Below are positions 18,826-26,947 of a stretch of DNA of 64,000 nucleotides, one piece after another (position 1 is the first letter of the stretch; every line of letters begins with the position of its first letter). Made by a program: the position numbers and the translations under genes. The notes under the pieces were generated by a model, which worked only from the letters and a program-made list of their open reading frames with translations, was not told where the DNA came from and did not search any database. Source of the DNA: AC-49 sp963766605 (lineage in GTDB: Bacteria > Actinomycetota > Thermoleophilia > Solirubrobacterales > Solirubrobacteraceae); assembly GCA_963766605.1 (NCBI GenBank), contig CAVYAT010000007.1, positions 682,001 through 746,000 on the forward strand. Reading direction: 5' to 3'.

Positions 18826-19521
18826 ATGAGTGCCGCCCTGATCCTCGTCGTCGACGACGATCCCGACCTGCGCGACCTCGTCCGCGAGCTGCTCGAGCGC
18901 GCCGGACACAGCGTGCGCACCGCGGCCAACGGCCGCGAGGCGCTGCGGCTGCTCTACGACCTGCGCCCGCAGCTGATCGTGCTCGACGTGACGATGCCCG
19001 ACGTCGACGGCTGGACGACGCTCGATCGCGTGCGTGACGTGACCGACGTGCCGGTGCTGATGCTCACCGCGCGCGACGCCGAGCTCGAGAAGGTGCGCGG
19101 CCTCACGTCGGGCGCCGACGACTACGTGACCAAGCCGTTCGGCCGCCAGGAGCTGCTGGCGCGCGTCGAGGCGCTCCTGCGGCGCTCGCGCGGCACGGGA
19201 GTGCCGGAGCGCGAGGCCTACGACGACGGGGTGATCTCGCTCGACATGGCCCGCGCGCGCGTTGAGGTGCGCGGCACCGAGGTGGCGCTGACACCGCTCG
19301 AGCTGCGCCTGCTGCACACGTTCGTCCGCAACCCCGAGCTGGTCCTCAGCCGCGACCAGCTGCTGGAGCTCGTCTGGGGCGCGCAGCCCGGCGTCGGCTC
19401 AGACCAGGTCAAGCTCTACGTCGGCTACCTGCGCCGCAAGCTCGGCCCGGCGCTGGGCGACACCCCTGACCCGATCCAGACGGTGCGCGGGTTCGGGTAT
19501 CGCTACAGCGTGTCGCGGTAG
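18826..19521 (+). CDS. OmpR/PhoB-family response regulator
   Basis: 231 residues. The receiver domain (1-120) has the acidic pocket VVDDDPD (10-12), phosphoacceptor Asp54 in LIVLDVTMPD, the switch Thr in MLTARD and the conserved Lys in DDYVTKPFG. The C-terminal winged helix (about 135-228) has LTPLELRLLHTFVRN, VLSRDQLLELVWG and VRGFGYRY. The sensor kinase at 19529 is tail to tail and is the obvious partner. The controlled genes cannot be told from the sequence. Confidence 0.95.
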   Translation: MSAALILVVDDDPDLRDLVRELLERAGHSVRTAANGREALRLLYDLRPQLIVLDVTMPDVDGWTTLDRVRDVTDVPVLMLTARDAELEKVRGLTSGADDYVTKPFGRQELLARVEALLRRSRGTGVPEREAYDDGVISLDMARARVEVRGTEVALTPLELRLLHTFVRNPELVLSRDQLLELVWGAQPGVGSDQVKLYVGYLRRKLGPALGDTPDPIQTVRGFGYRYSVSR

Positions 19522-19528
19522 CGATACC

Positions 19529-20380
19529 TCAGAGCACCGCCGCCTCCGGCGGTTCGTGCAGCGGCAGGCGCATCGTCACCGTCGTGCCGGTGCCGACCTG
19601 CGACTCGAGCTCGACGGTGCCGTCGTGGGCCTCGACGATCGCCTTGACGACGGCGAGCCCGAGGCCGGCGCCGGGGACGCCGCGCTCGATCGCCGTGTCC
19701 GAGCGCGCGAAGCGATCGAACAGATGCTCCTGCTCGACAGCCGGGATGCCGTCGCCGGTATCGATCACGGCGACCGACACGAAGCCGTCGTCGTGGCGCA
19801 GAGACACGGTCACCGTGGCGTCGCGGGCCGAGAACTTCAGCGCGTTGGACAGCAGGTTGTCGAGCGCCTGGGCCAGGCGGTCGCGGTCGCCGATCACGAA
19901 GTCCGGGTCCCCCGACGGGTCGTCGACGAGCTCGATCGTCACGCCGGCGCCCTCCGCCGCCGGCCGCGCGGCGTCGATGCCATCGACGACGACCGACCGC
20001 AGTGCCAGCGTCTCGCGATCCAGCGACAGCTGCCCGGCCTCGACCTGCGCGACGAACAACATGTCACCGACGAGCCGCAGCAGCCGCTGGGCATTGCGGT
20101 GGACGATCTGCAGGAAGCGCCGGGCGTCGCGGCCCAGCGCCTCGTCGTCGAGCACCAGCTGGACGTAGCCGATGATCGACGTCAGCGGCGTGCGCATCTC
20201 GTGCGAGACGAGCGCGAAGAACTCGTCGCGCGAGCGCTCCGCCTCCTGAAGGCTCTGGGCCATCGCGTTGAACGACCGCGCGAGCATGCGGGCCCGCTCG
20301 TCGCCGGTCTCCGGGACGCGGACCGTGAGGTCCCCCTCGGCCAGCGCCCGCGCCGCGGCGGTGATCGCGTCGTCGGTCAC
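19529..20380 (-). CDS. Soluble HAMP-containing sensor histidine kinase
   Basis: 283 residues. It starts with a HAMP-like segment (ALAEGDLTVRVPETGDERAR and FNAMAQSLQEAE) but has no transmembrane helix, so the kinase is predicted cytoplasmic. HisKA has the phospho-His in VSHEMRTPLTSIIGYVQ. The ATPase domain has NLLSNALKFS (N box), DTGDGIPA (G1), LFDRFARSD (F box) and GAGLGLAVVK (G2). A membrane-free HAMP start suggests the input domain was lost or the true start is further up, but the upstream frame offers nothing convincing. TACAGT lies 6 bases before the GTG start. Likely partner: the regulator at 18826. Confidence 0.93.
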   Translation of the reverse strand: MTDDAITAAARALAEGDLTVRVPETGDERARMLARSFNAMAQSLQEAERSRDEFFALVSHEMRTPLTSIIGYVQLVLDDEALGRDARRFLQIVHRNAQRLLRLVGDMLFVAQVEAGQLSLDRETLALRSVVVDGIDAARPAAEGAGVTIELVDDPSGDPDFVIGDRDRLAQALDNLLSNALKFSARDATVTVSLRHDDGFVSVAVIDTGDGIPAVEQEHLFDRFARSDTAIERGVPGAGLGLAVVKAIVEAHDGTVELESQVGTGTTVTMRLPLHEPPEAAVL

Positions 20381-20386
20381 GCCCGG

Positions 20387-20392
20387 ACTGTA
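20387..20392 (-). promoter_or_regulatory. Putative -10 element of the histidine kinase gene
   Basis: TACAGT on the minus strand, 6 bases before the GTG start, with no ribosome-binding site between. It supports GTG 20380 as a leaderless start and hence a kinase with no membrane segment. Confidence 0.35.
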
Positions 20393-20401
20393 CGACGCCG
20401 G

Positions 20402-21925
20402 TCAGCGCGAAGCGCGCGCTTCGGACCGCGACCGCAATACTTCGAGCGGCGTCATCAGCAGGACCTTGAGGTCCAGCCACAACGACCAGTTCTGGATGTA
20501 CCAGTTGTCCCACTCGACGCGCTCTGACAGCGACGTCTGGCCGCGCAGGCCGTGGACCTGTGCCCAGCCGGTCATGCCGGACTTGACGCGGTGGCGGTCG
20601 TCGTAGCGGCGCACGCTGGTGTCGAACAGGCGCACGAACTCGGGCCGCTCGGGCCGCGGTCCGACGAGGCTCATGTGGCCGAGCGCGACGTTGACCAGCT
20701 GCGGGAGTTCGTCGAGCGCGGTGCGGCGCAACAGCGTGCCGATCCGCGTACGGCGATCGGCCCCCTCGATTCCGCCGGGCGCCGAGTCGGGCCGCAGCCG
20801 GTGCACCGACCCGTAGTCGGGGCGCATCGAGCGGAACTTGACCATCTCGAAGATCTGCCCGTCGCGGCCGATGCGGCGCTGGCGGAAGAAGACCGGGCCG
20901 GGCGAGGACAGCTTGACGGCCAGGGCGATGGCCGCGAGCAGCGGCGCCAGCAGCACGAGGCCGGCGATGGCGAGGATCCGGTCGAGCGCGTGCTTGATCG
21001 CGAACTGCCACGACCGCGGCTGCACCGTCTGCAGGCCGTAGAGCGGCATGCCGCCGACATGCTCGACCCACTGGCGCTCGTTGACGCTCTCGAACAGCCG
21101 TGGGACGACCGACACCTCGACGCCGAGCTCCTGGCACATGCGCGGGATCGGCTGTACGTCGGAGTCGCGCGAGGCCGAGAAGGCGACGATCACGTGCTCG
21201 GCGCCCGAGGACTCGATCACGTCGGCGAGCGCCGACAGCGGCCCGAGCACCGGACCGCGGGCCTGCTGGCTCCAGAACGCGGGGCCGGGGTCGGAGTCCA
21301 GGAAGCCGATCGGGCGCAGCCCGAGCGACGGGCGCGCGAGCAGCCGGCGCTCGATCTGGGCGCCGACGACGCCGGCGCCGACGATCAGCGTGCGCTTGGT
21401 GCTCGCGCCACGGCGGCGCGCCTCGTCGCGCGACAGCGCCAGCCCGCAGCGCAGCACGGCGACGCCGACCGTCGCCAGGGCGATCGTCAGGAGCAGGGTG
21501 TTGGCGGCGCCGGCGCCCGCGTGCAGGACGCCGGCCAGTGCCAGCGCGACGACGCCGGCCGTCAGCAGCGCCGCGGCGCCGTGGCGAATCGTGTCGAGCA
21601 CGCCCATGCGGGCGGGGCGCGCGCCGTACATCCCGCCCGTGGCGAGGCGGGCGATCGCCGCGAAGCCGAACACGCCGAGAAGGATCAACTCGAGCGTGTT
21701 CGGCCGCGGCGTCGTGAGGTGGACCGCCGTGAGCGCCGCTGACCAGATCACGACCGCGTCAGTCACCGCCGCAAGGATCAGCCACGACATCCCCTCATAG
21801 AGGCCGGTGCGGCGGACCCGTCGCCGATCGGCCGTACCGAGGTGAGAGACCGCGGCGGCGGGCGCTGTCGCTGCAGGCAGCGCCCGGGCCGTAGCCGGGG
21901 AAATGCTGGACGAGACCTCGGTCAC
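20402..21925 (-). CDS. Membrane sugar-1-phosphate transferase for exopolysaccharide (WbaP/EpsB-type)
   Basis: About 507 residues. Several transmembrane helices near the N-terminus (WLILAAVTDAVVIWSAAL, LLGVFGFAAIARLA and others) precede a CoA-binding-like Rossmann domain (TLIVGAGVVGAQIERRL) and a C-terminal bacterial sugar transferase domain: DRILAIAGLVLLAPLLAAIA, GPVFFRQRRIGRDG, FEMVKFRSM, DELPQLVNV and SLVGPRPERPEF. It transfers a sugar phosphate to undecaprenyl phosphate, the first step of exopolysaccharide or capsule synthesis. No glycosyltransferases or Wzx/Wzy genes are nearby. GTG 21925 is taken as start; ATG 21790 is possible. Confidence 0.9.
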   Translation of the reverse strand: MTEVSSSISPATARALPAATAPAAAVSHLGTADRRRVRRTGLYEGMSWLILAAVTDAVVIWSAALTAVHLTTPRPNTLELILLGVFGFAAIARLATGGMYGARPARMGVLDTIRHGAAALLTAGVVALALAGVLHAGAGAANTLLLTIALATVGVAVLRCGLALSRDEARRRGASTKRTLIVGAGVVGAQIERRLLARPSLGLRPIGFLDSDPGPAFWSQQARGPVLGPLSALADVIESSGAEHVIVAFSASRDSDVQPIPRMCQELGVEVSVVPRLFESVNERQWVEHVGGMPLYGLQTVQPRSWQFAIKHALDRILAIAGLVLLAPLLAAIALAVKLSSPGPVFFRQRRIGRDGQIFEMVKFRSMRPDYGSVHRLRPDSAPGGIEGADRRTRIGTLLRRTALDELPQLVNVALGHMSLVGPRPERPEFVRLFDTSVRRYDDRHRVKSGMTGWAQVHGLRGQTSLSERVEWDNWYIQNWSLWLDLKVLLMTPLEVLRSRSEARASR

Positions 21926-22035
21926 ACGGCGCAGGATTCCGACCGGGAGTTGGTGCAACGGCAGGTCCCGGTATGAACGGGGTTTGATGCTCCAGATTCT
22001 GGAAACCTGAGATGCCCCCGCACGTGGACACCGGA

Positions 22036-22041
22036 TAGCGT
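22036..22041 (+). promoter_or_regulatory. Putative -10 element of the acyl-CoA ligase gene
   Basis: TAGCGT lies 7 bases before ATG 22049; no Shine-Dalgarno lies between, fitting a leaderless message. Confidence 0.3.
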
Positions 22042-22048
22042 TCGGACA

Positions 22049-23506
22049 ATGAGCAATCTCGCGATGATCCTCACCGACAGCGCACAGCGAGGTGGGGATC
22101 GGACCGCCGTCGCGCTCGACGACCAGCGCCTGAGCTACGCCAAGCTCGATGAGGCCAGCGCGCGCGTCGCGGCGTTGCTGCGCGCTCGCGCGGTCGTGCC
22201 GGGCGATCGGGTCGGCGTGATGATGCCCAACGTTCCGCAGTTCCTCGTCGTCTACTACGGGATCCTGCGGGCCGGCGGCACGGTTGTCCCGATGAACCCT
22301 CTGCTCAAGCGCCGCGAGGTCGACTACTACGTGTCCGACAGCGGCGCGACCGTCACGTTCGCGTGGGGCGACCTGGCCGGCGAAGCGCCGGGCGACGCGA
22401 TCATCGTCGCTCCCGATTCGTTCGGGGACCTGCTGGCGGCGCACGAGCCGACGTTCGACGTCGCCGACCGCGAGGAGTCCGACACCGCGGTGATCCTCTA
22501 CACGTCGGGCACGACCGGCACCCCCAAGGGCGCCGAGTTGACCCACCGCAACCTGCGCTGCAACGTCGACGTCAACGTCGACATGATCGGCCGGCCGTCG
22601 TTTGCCGTCACGCTCGGGGCGCTGCCGCTGTTCCACTCCTTCGGCCAGACGTGCGCCATGAACGCGACGATCAGCAACGGCGGCATGCTGACGCTGCTGC
22701 CGCGCTTCGATCCCGTCAGGGCGCTGGCGATCATCGCCCGCGACCGGGCGACGCTGTTCCAGGGCGTGCCGACGATGTACTCGGCGATGTTGCACGCCGA
22801 CGGCGAGTTCGACACGTCGTCGCTCATCACGTGCGTATCGGGCGGTGCGTCGATGCCGGTCGAGATCATGCGCGCGTTCGAGGAGCGCTTCGGTGGCGTG
22901 ATCCTCGAGGGCTACGGGCTGTCGGAGACGTCGCCGACCGCGTCGTTCAACCGCTCCCGCACAGAGCGCAAGCCGGGCTCGATCGGCACCCCGATCCCCG
23001 GCGTCGAGATGAAGCTCGCCGACGAGGCGGACGGCGTCGGCGAGATCGCGATCCGCGGCCACTGCGTGATGAAGGGCTACTGGCAGCGCCCCGACGCGAC
23101 GGCCGAGGCGATCGACGCCGACGGCTGGTTTCACAGCGGCGATCTCGCCACGGTCGACGAGGATGGCTACTACTTCATCGTCGACCGCAAGAAGGACATG
23201 ATCATCCGCGGCGGCTACAACGTCTACCCGCGCGAGATCGAGGAGCTGCTCTACGAGCATCCCGCGGTGCGGGAGGTCGCGGTCGTCGGCGTGCCCGACG
23301 ATCACCTCGGCGAGGAGGTCGGCGCGGCCGTCGCGCTGAAGCCGGGCGCCGACGCCGGACCGGACGAGCTGCGCGACTTCGTCAAGGAGCGCCTGGCCGC
23401 CTACAAGTACCCGCGCGCAGTGTGGATCGTCGACGAGTTGCCCAAGGGTCCGACCGGCAAGATCCTCAAGCGCGAGATCGCAGTGCCGGAGTTGTCTGGT
23501 CATTGA
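22049..23506 (+). CDS. AMP-forming acyl-CoA synthetase (fatty-acid CoA ligase type)
   Basis: 485 residues of the ANL superfamily, short for a long-chain acyl-CoA ligase but complete. The P-loop is LYTSGTTGTPKGAELTH. A5 is YGLSETSP and A7-A8 are GWFHSGDLATVDEDGYYFIVDRKKD (in part), followed by the hinge DRKKDMIIRGGYNVYPRE. A10 is LPKGPTGKILKRE, with the catalytic lysine. It activates a carboxylic acid, probably a fatty acid, to the CoA ester. With the acyl-CoA dehydrogenase (25811) and thiolase (27675) it could support beta-oxidation, though they are not one operon. Confidence 0.93.
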   Translation: MSNLAMILTDSAQRGGDRTAVALDDQRLSYAKLDEASARVAALLRARAVVPGDRVGVMMPNVPQFLVVYYGILRAGGTVVPMNPLLKRREVDYYVSDSGATVTFAWGDLAGEAPGDAIIVAPDSFGDLLAAHEPTFDVADREESDTAVILYTSGTTGTPKGAELTHRNLRCNVDVNVDMIGRPSFAVTLGALPLFHSFGQTCAMNATISNGGMLTLLPRFDPVRALAIIARDRATLFQGVPTMYSAMLHADGEFDTSSLITCVSGGASMPVEIMRAFEERFGGVILEGYGLSETSPTASFNRSRTERKPGSIGTPIPGVEMKLADEADGVGEIAIRGHCVMKGYWQRPDATAEAIDADGWFHSGDLATVDEDGYYFIVDRKKDMIIRGGYNVYPREIEELLYEHPAVREVAVVGVPDDHLGEEVGAAVALKPGADAGPDELRDFVKERLAAYKYPRAVWIVDELPKGPTGKILKREIAVPELSGH

Positions 23507-23533
23507 CACGGGCCCCTCGACCCCTGCTAGGTT
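23503..23533 (+). promoter_or_regulatory. Promoter of the cold-shock gene
   Basis: TTGACA (23503-23508) and TAGGTT (23528-23533) are separated by 19 bases; the -35 matches the consensus exactly and overlaps the ligase stop codon. Transcription would begin near 23540, giving a leader of about 100 bases, typical of cold-shock mRNAs. The leader contains a CCGG-GGAA-CCGG hairpin and AACGGAGGA before the start. Confidence 0.6.
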
Positions 23534-23640
23534 CTCGCCTGCAATAGAGGGGCCGGGGAACCGGCGAAGCACAGTGCGCATTGTCGGGGGACAAGAGCAT
23601 CGGTCGTCCGGCGGGGCACAGAACAACGGAGGACTGGCCG

Positions 23641-23844
23641 ATGGCCACCGGAACGGTCAAGTGGTTCAGCGACGACAAGGGATTCGGCTTCATCACGCCC
23701 GACGAGGGCAGCCGCGACCTTTTCGTCCACCACTCGGGCATCCAGATGGACGGCTACCGCTCACTCGCTGAGGGGTCTCGTGTCTCCTATGAAGAGGAGA
23801 TGGGCGACAAGGGCCCCAAGGCGGTCAACGTTCAGAAGATCTGA
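23641..23844 (+). CDS. Cold-shock protein, CspA family
   Basis: 67 residues, a single cold-shock domain that binds single-stranded RNA and DNA. RNP1 is KGFGFITP and RNP2 is DLFVHHSGI; the start GTVKWFSDDKG is diagnostic. GGAGGA lies 8 bases before the ATG. It has its own promoter and a long leader, as expected for a gene regulated at the RNA level on temperature shift. Confidence 0.96.
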   Translation: MATGTVKWFSDDKGFGFITPDEGSRDLFVHHSGIQMDGYRSLAEGSRVSYEEEMGDKGPKAVNVQKI

Positions 23845-23867
23845 CCCGCCCCTCCGCATAGCCCCAA

Positions 23868-24197
23868 TCAGTGATCGGCGACCACGCCGTCGATCGCGAG
23901 CCCATCGCCGGCCCAGGCGATGATGCCGCCCGCCATCGATCGGGCGTCCTGCCGTCCAGCTGCGCGGAGCGCCTGGGCGGCCATCAGCGAGCGCGCGCCG
24001 ACGCGGCAATAGAAGATCAGCGGCTCGTCGCCGGGCAGTTCTCCGGCGCGCGCGCTCAGCTGGGCGAGCGGGATGTGCGCCGCGCCATCGATGCGTCCGG
24101 CGTCGTGCTCCTCGTCGGTGCGCACGTCGATCAGCACGGCCTGCTCGGCGGCGACCAGTGCGGCCGCGTCGCGGGGGTCGATCTCGATCTCGGTCAT
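23868..24197 (-). CDS. Single-domain rhodanese-like sulfurtransferase
   Basis: 109 residues from ATG 24197: one rhodanese domain with VLIDVRTDEEHDAGRIDGA, HIPLAQL and the active-site loop FYCRVGARS (Cys nucleophile), then GGIIAWAGDGLAI. Single-domain rhodaneses move sulfane sulfur between thiols. The loop CRVGAR is six residues as in sulfur-handling members. It is divergent from the TetR gene; an in-frame upstream start (24278) would overlap that gene and is less likely. Confidence 0.92.
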   Translation of the reverse strand: MTEIEIDPRDAAALVAAEQAVLIDVRTDEEHDAGRIDGAAHIPLAQLSARAGELPGDEPLIFYCRVGARSLMAAQALRAAGRQDARSMAGGIIAWAGDGLAIDGVVADH

Positions 24198-24256
24198 CTC
24201 CTGTGACGGTAGCGGAGCGATTATCGACCCGAGGTCAACAGGTGTACGATGTCGCG

Positions 24257-24850
24257 ATGGCCGAGCCTGCGTACACACGCCTGCAGAACGACGAGCGGCG
24301 CGAGCTGCTGCTCGCGACGGCGACCGAGTTGTTCGCCAGGCAGTCCTACGACGAGATCTCGATGGCGCAGATCGCCCGCCACGCAGGGATCTCCAAGGCG
24401 CTGCTGTACCACTACTTCCCGAGCAAGCGCGAGTTCTTCGCGGCGGCGATCGCCAGCGCGGGGGAAGAGCTGCGCGAGCGCACGGCCTATGACCCCGACG
24501 CCCCGCCGGCCGTCGCGCTGGCCTCGAGCCTCGACGCGTTCCTTACGTGGATCGAGGAGAACCCCGGCGCCTACGCCAACCTGATGCGCAGCGCCAACTC
24601 GCCCGAGATCCGCGACATGATCGAAGGCGTGCGCGCCGAGACGGTCGGTCGCGTGCTGGAGGGCCTGTTCGGAGAAGGCGACCCGCCCGCGAAGGTGCGC
24701 ACGGCCGTCACCGCGTGGCTGTGGTTCATGGACGGTGCGTGCCTGGACTGGGTCGCCCACCAGGATCTCGAGCGCGCCGACGTCCACGAGCTGCTTCTCG
24801 GGACGCTGATGGGCGCGCTGGCGTCCGCGGGCTTCGTGTTTCCGCCTTAG
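24257..24850 (+). CDS. TetR-family transcriptional regulator
   Basis: 197 residues. The N-terminal helix-turn-helix is clear: LLATATELFARQSYDEISMA, then IARHAGISKALLYHYFPSKREFF. The C-terminal ligand domain (WIEENPGAYANLMRSANS onward) resembles lipid and acyl-CoA responsive members, but this is only suggestive. TACGAT lies 6 bases before ATG 24257, and an in-frame GTG at 24242 is an alternative. It is divergent from the rhodanese, an obvious candidate target, and convergent with the GNAT gene, overlapping it by four bases. Confidence 0.93.
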   Translation: MAEPAYTRLQNDERRELLLATATELFARQSYDEISMAQIARHAGISKALLYHYFPSKREFFAAAIASAGEELRERTAYDPDAPPAVALASSLDAFLTWIEENPGAYANLMRSANSPEIRDMIEGVRAETVGRVLEGLFGEGDPPAKVRTAVTAWLWFMDGACLDWVAHQDLERADVHELLLGTLMGALASAGFVFPP

Positions 24851-25665
24851 CCCCAGAAAAGGTTGAACAGCCCGAAGCGGTGGCTCTGGTCGGGCGCCGG
24901 CTCGGGGCCGAGGTGCATCCGCGTGGCGGTGTTGTAGCGGGTGAACGTCCAACGCGACATCGCCGCGCGCGCGGGGTCGTTGTCGTCGGGGACGATCACC
25001 GTCGCCGGCCCCGAGGCCGAGCAGGCGGCCGACAGCAGGGCCATCCCCGCGCCCGGGTTGCGCGCGATGATTGCGACGCCCGCACCCCACACCGACGCGA
25101 CCGCGTAGCCGTCGAGCGCGCCGGCGCCGTCGTCGCGGCACAGCCCGCGCAGCGGGCGCACGGCTTCGAGCACGGGCTCGCGCTGCTCGCCGGTCAGCTC
25201 GCGATCGAGACGGATCACCGCCGCGCGGTCGGACTCACGCAGCGGCCGCAGATTCGCGTCGACCGGCGCCGGCGCCTGGCCGCGCCACGCGGTGGCGGTT
25301 CCCTCGGCGACGAAGCCGATGCGCTCGTAGATCGGGCGCCCGGCCTCGGTCGCGTAGAGCAGCACGGTCTGCGCGCCGCGCTCCCGCAGCCATGCGATGG
25401 CGGCCTGCGTCAACGCGGTGCCGAGGCCCTGGCGGCGCGCCGACGGGTCGACCCCGAGCGCTCCGATCCAGCCGGTGGCACCGAAGCTCGCGCACGATGC
25501 GGTTCCGGCCGGGCGGCGCGGGTCGCCGGCGGCGAACACGGCGCCGTGCGGGTCGGCGAACGGGAAGTCGAGCAGCCGCCCGACCGTCGATCCGAACCCC
25601 GCCCGGCGCAGCAGGTCGGCGATCGCGGGTGCGTGCGCGGGCGAAACGGTGACGATCTCGTGCAC
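24847..25665 (-). CDS. GNAT-family N-acetyltransferase with extra C-terminal domain
   Basis: 272 residues. The N-terminal GNAT domain carries WIGALGVDPSARRQGLGTAL (motif A, R-x-x-G-x-G) and LLYATEAGRPIYERIGFV (motif B). The second half (LRPLRESDRAAVIRLDREL onward) looks like the appended domain found in Acetyltransf_18 proteins, with a possible degenerate GNAT fold. Substrate unknown. Its 5' end faces a long hairpin-rich spacer shared with the acyl-CoA dehydrogenase. Confidence 0.82.
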   Translation of the reverse strand: MHEIVTVSPAHAPAIADLLRRAGFGSTVGRLLDFPFADPHGAVFAAGDPRRPAGTASCASFGATGWIGALGVDPSARRQGLGTALTQAAIAWLRERGAQTVLLYATEAGRPIYERIGFVAEGTATAWRGQAPAPVDANLRPLRESDRAAVIRLDRELTGEQREPVLEAVRPLRGLCRDDGAGALDGYAVASVWGAGVAIIARNPGAGMALLSAACSASGPATVIVPDDNDPARAAMSRWTFTRYNTATRMHLGPEPAPDQSHRFGLFNLFWG

Positions 25666-25680
25666 AGCGCGACCACGATA

Positions 25681-25757
25681 GGCGACGGGCGGCTCGGCGC
25701 AGCCGCCCGTCGCCGATCTGATTCGAGCCCGGGAGACGTCTGGGGGGACCCGGGCTC
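25681..25757. other. Two strong hairpins in a divergent intergenic spacer
   Basis: GGCGACGGGCGGCT (25681-25694) pairs perfectly with AGCCGCCCGTCGCC (25701-25714), a 14-bp stem with a 6-base loop. Then GAGCCCGGG (25725-25733) pairs with CCCGGGCTC (25749-25757). Both lie between the start of the minus-strand GNAT gene and the plus-strand acyl-CoA dehydrogenase. They have no T-tract and are not downstream of any gene end, so simple terminators are unlikely. Confidence 0.55.
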
Positions 25758-25798
25758 AGATTTGCGACACCGTGCGAGTACCCGATCGCCCCGCGTTC

Positions 25799-25804
25799 TA
25801 CGCT
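25799..25804 (+). promoter_or_regulatory. Putative -10 element of the acyl-CoA dehydrogenase gene
   Basis: TACGCT lies 6 bases before GTG 25811 and helps decide that start over the upstream in-frame GTG 25772, which would lie before this hexamer. Confidence 0.35.
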
Positions 25805-25810
25805 TCGTCG

Positions 25811-26947
25811 GTGACCGGCATCTACGAGCTGCCCCAGGACCTGCGCGACCTGCGCGACACGATCCGCCAGATCGTCGCCGACCGGGTCGCCCCCCGCGCG
25901 GCAGAGATCGACTCCACCGGGCAATACCCGTGGGATATCCGCGAGCTGTTCGCCGAGCACGACCTGATGGGGCTGCCGTTCGACGCCGACTACGGCGGCA
26001 CGGGCACCGGCACGCTGATGCTCAACATCGCCGTGGAAGAGGTCGCGCGCGCGTGTGCGTCGAGCTCGCTGATTCTCATGGTCCAGGACCTCGGCACGCT
26101 GCCGATCGCGCGCTTCGGCTCGCCGCAGCAGCGCGAGGAGTGGCTGCCGCGCTGCGCGAGTGGCGAGTGGTCGCCCGCGTTCGCGCTGTCGGAGCCCGAC
26201 TCGGGCTCGGACGCGGGTTCGATGCGCACGACCGCGGTCCGCGACGGCGATGAGTGGGTGATCAACGGGACCAAGAACTGGATCACCAACGCGACGATCG
26301 CCAACTTCTACGTGATCTTCGCCGTCACCGACCGCGAGGCGCGGCGCGCGAGCGCGTTCATCGTCGAGGCCGACCGGGCCGGCTTCAGCGTGCCAAAGCT
26401 CGAGCACAAGATGGGCATCAGGGGCTCGCCGACCGGGCAGTTGCTGTTCGAGGACGTGCGCGTCCCCGCGGCCAACCTGATCGGCGAGGAGGGCCGTGGC
26501 ATGGCGGTCGCGCTCGGCACCCTGGAGCGCACGCGCCTCGGCGCGGCGGCGCAGGCGGTCGGCATCGCCCAGGGCGCGATCGACTACGCCGCGCAGTACG
26601 CGCGCGAGCGGATCGCGTTCGGCAAGCCGATCAACGAGCTCCAGGGCGTCGGCTTCAAGCTCGCCGACATGGAGACCCGCAACGCCGCGGCGCGCGAGCT
26701 GCTGTACCGGGCGTGCGCGATGGCCGACAGCGACGACCCGTCGCTGGCCAAGTACTCGTCGATGGCCAAGCTGTTCGCGTCGGACACCGCGATGGCGGTG
26801 ACGGTCGACGCCGTGCAGATCCTCGGCGGCTACGGGTACGTCACGGAGTACCCGGTCGAGCGGATGATGCGCGACGCGAAGATCACGCAGATCTACGAAG
26901 GCACCAACGAGGTCCAGCGCGTCGTGATCTCGAGGGCGATGCGATGA
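25811..26947 (+). CDS. Acyl-CoA dehydrogenase (short/medium-chain type)
   Basis: 378 residues from GTG 25811, the usual length. FAD-dependent oxidation of acyl-CoA to enoyl-CoA. Family signatures are FALSEPDSGSDAGSM, KNWITNATIANFYV, KMGIRGSPTGQLLFEDVRVP, and near the end QILGGYGYVTEYPVERMMRD followed by QIYEGTNEVQR with the catalytic glutamate. Its stop overlaps the next gene by ATGA, so the membrane zincin is translated with it. GTG 25772 is an alternative start adding 13 residues. Confidence 0.94.
   Translation: MTGIYELPQDLRDLRDTIRQIVADRVAPRAAEIDSTGQYPWDIRELFAEHDLMGLPFDADYGGTGTGTLMLNIAVEEVARACASSSLILMVQDLGTLPIARFGSPQQREEWLPRCASGEWSPAFALSEPDSGSDAGSMRTTAVRDGDEWVINGTKNWITNATIANFYVIFAVTDREARRASAFIVEADRAGFSVPKLEHKMGIRGSPTGQLLFEDVRVPAANLIGEEGRGMAVALGTLERTRLGAAAQAVGIAQGAIDYAAQYARERIAFGKPINELQGVGFKLADMETRNAAARELLYRACAMADSDDPSLAKYSSMAKLFASDTAMAVTVDAVQILGGYGYVTEYPVERMMRDAKITQIYEGTNEVQRVVISRAMR

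Noticed and set aside
20402..23626. 1074-codon minus-strand frame
   Set aside because: Only the part from about 21925 downward is a gene (sugar transferase). The rest is antisense to the acyl-CoA ligase at 22049.
23540..23640. Riboswitch in the cold-shock gene leader
   Set aside because: It has a short hairpin and GGGGAACC-like bases but none of the other ordered blocks; a plain structured cold-shock leader fits better.
25725..25757. Intrinsic terminator
   Set aside because: It lies between two divergent gene starts and has no T-tract on either strand.
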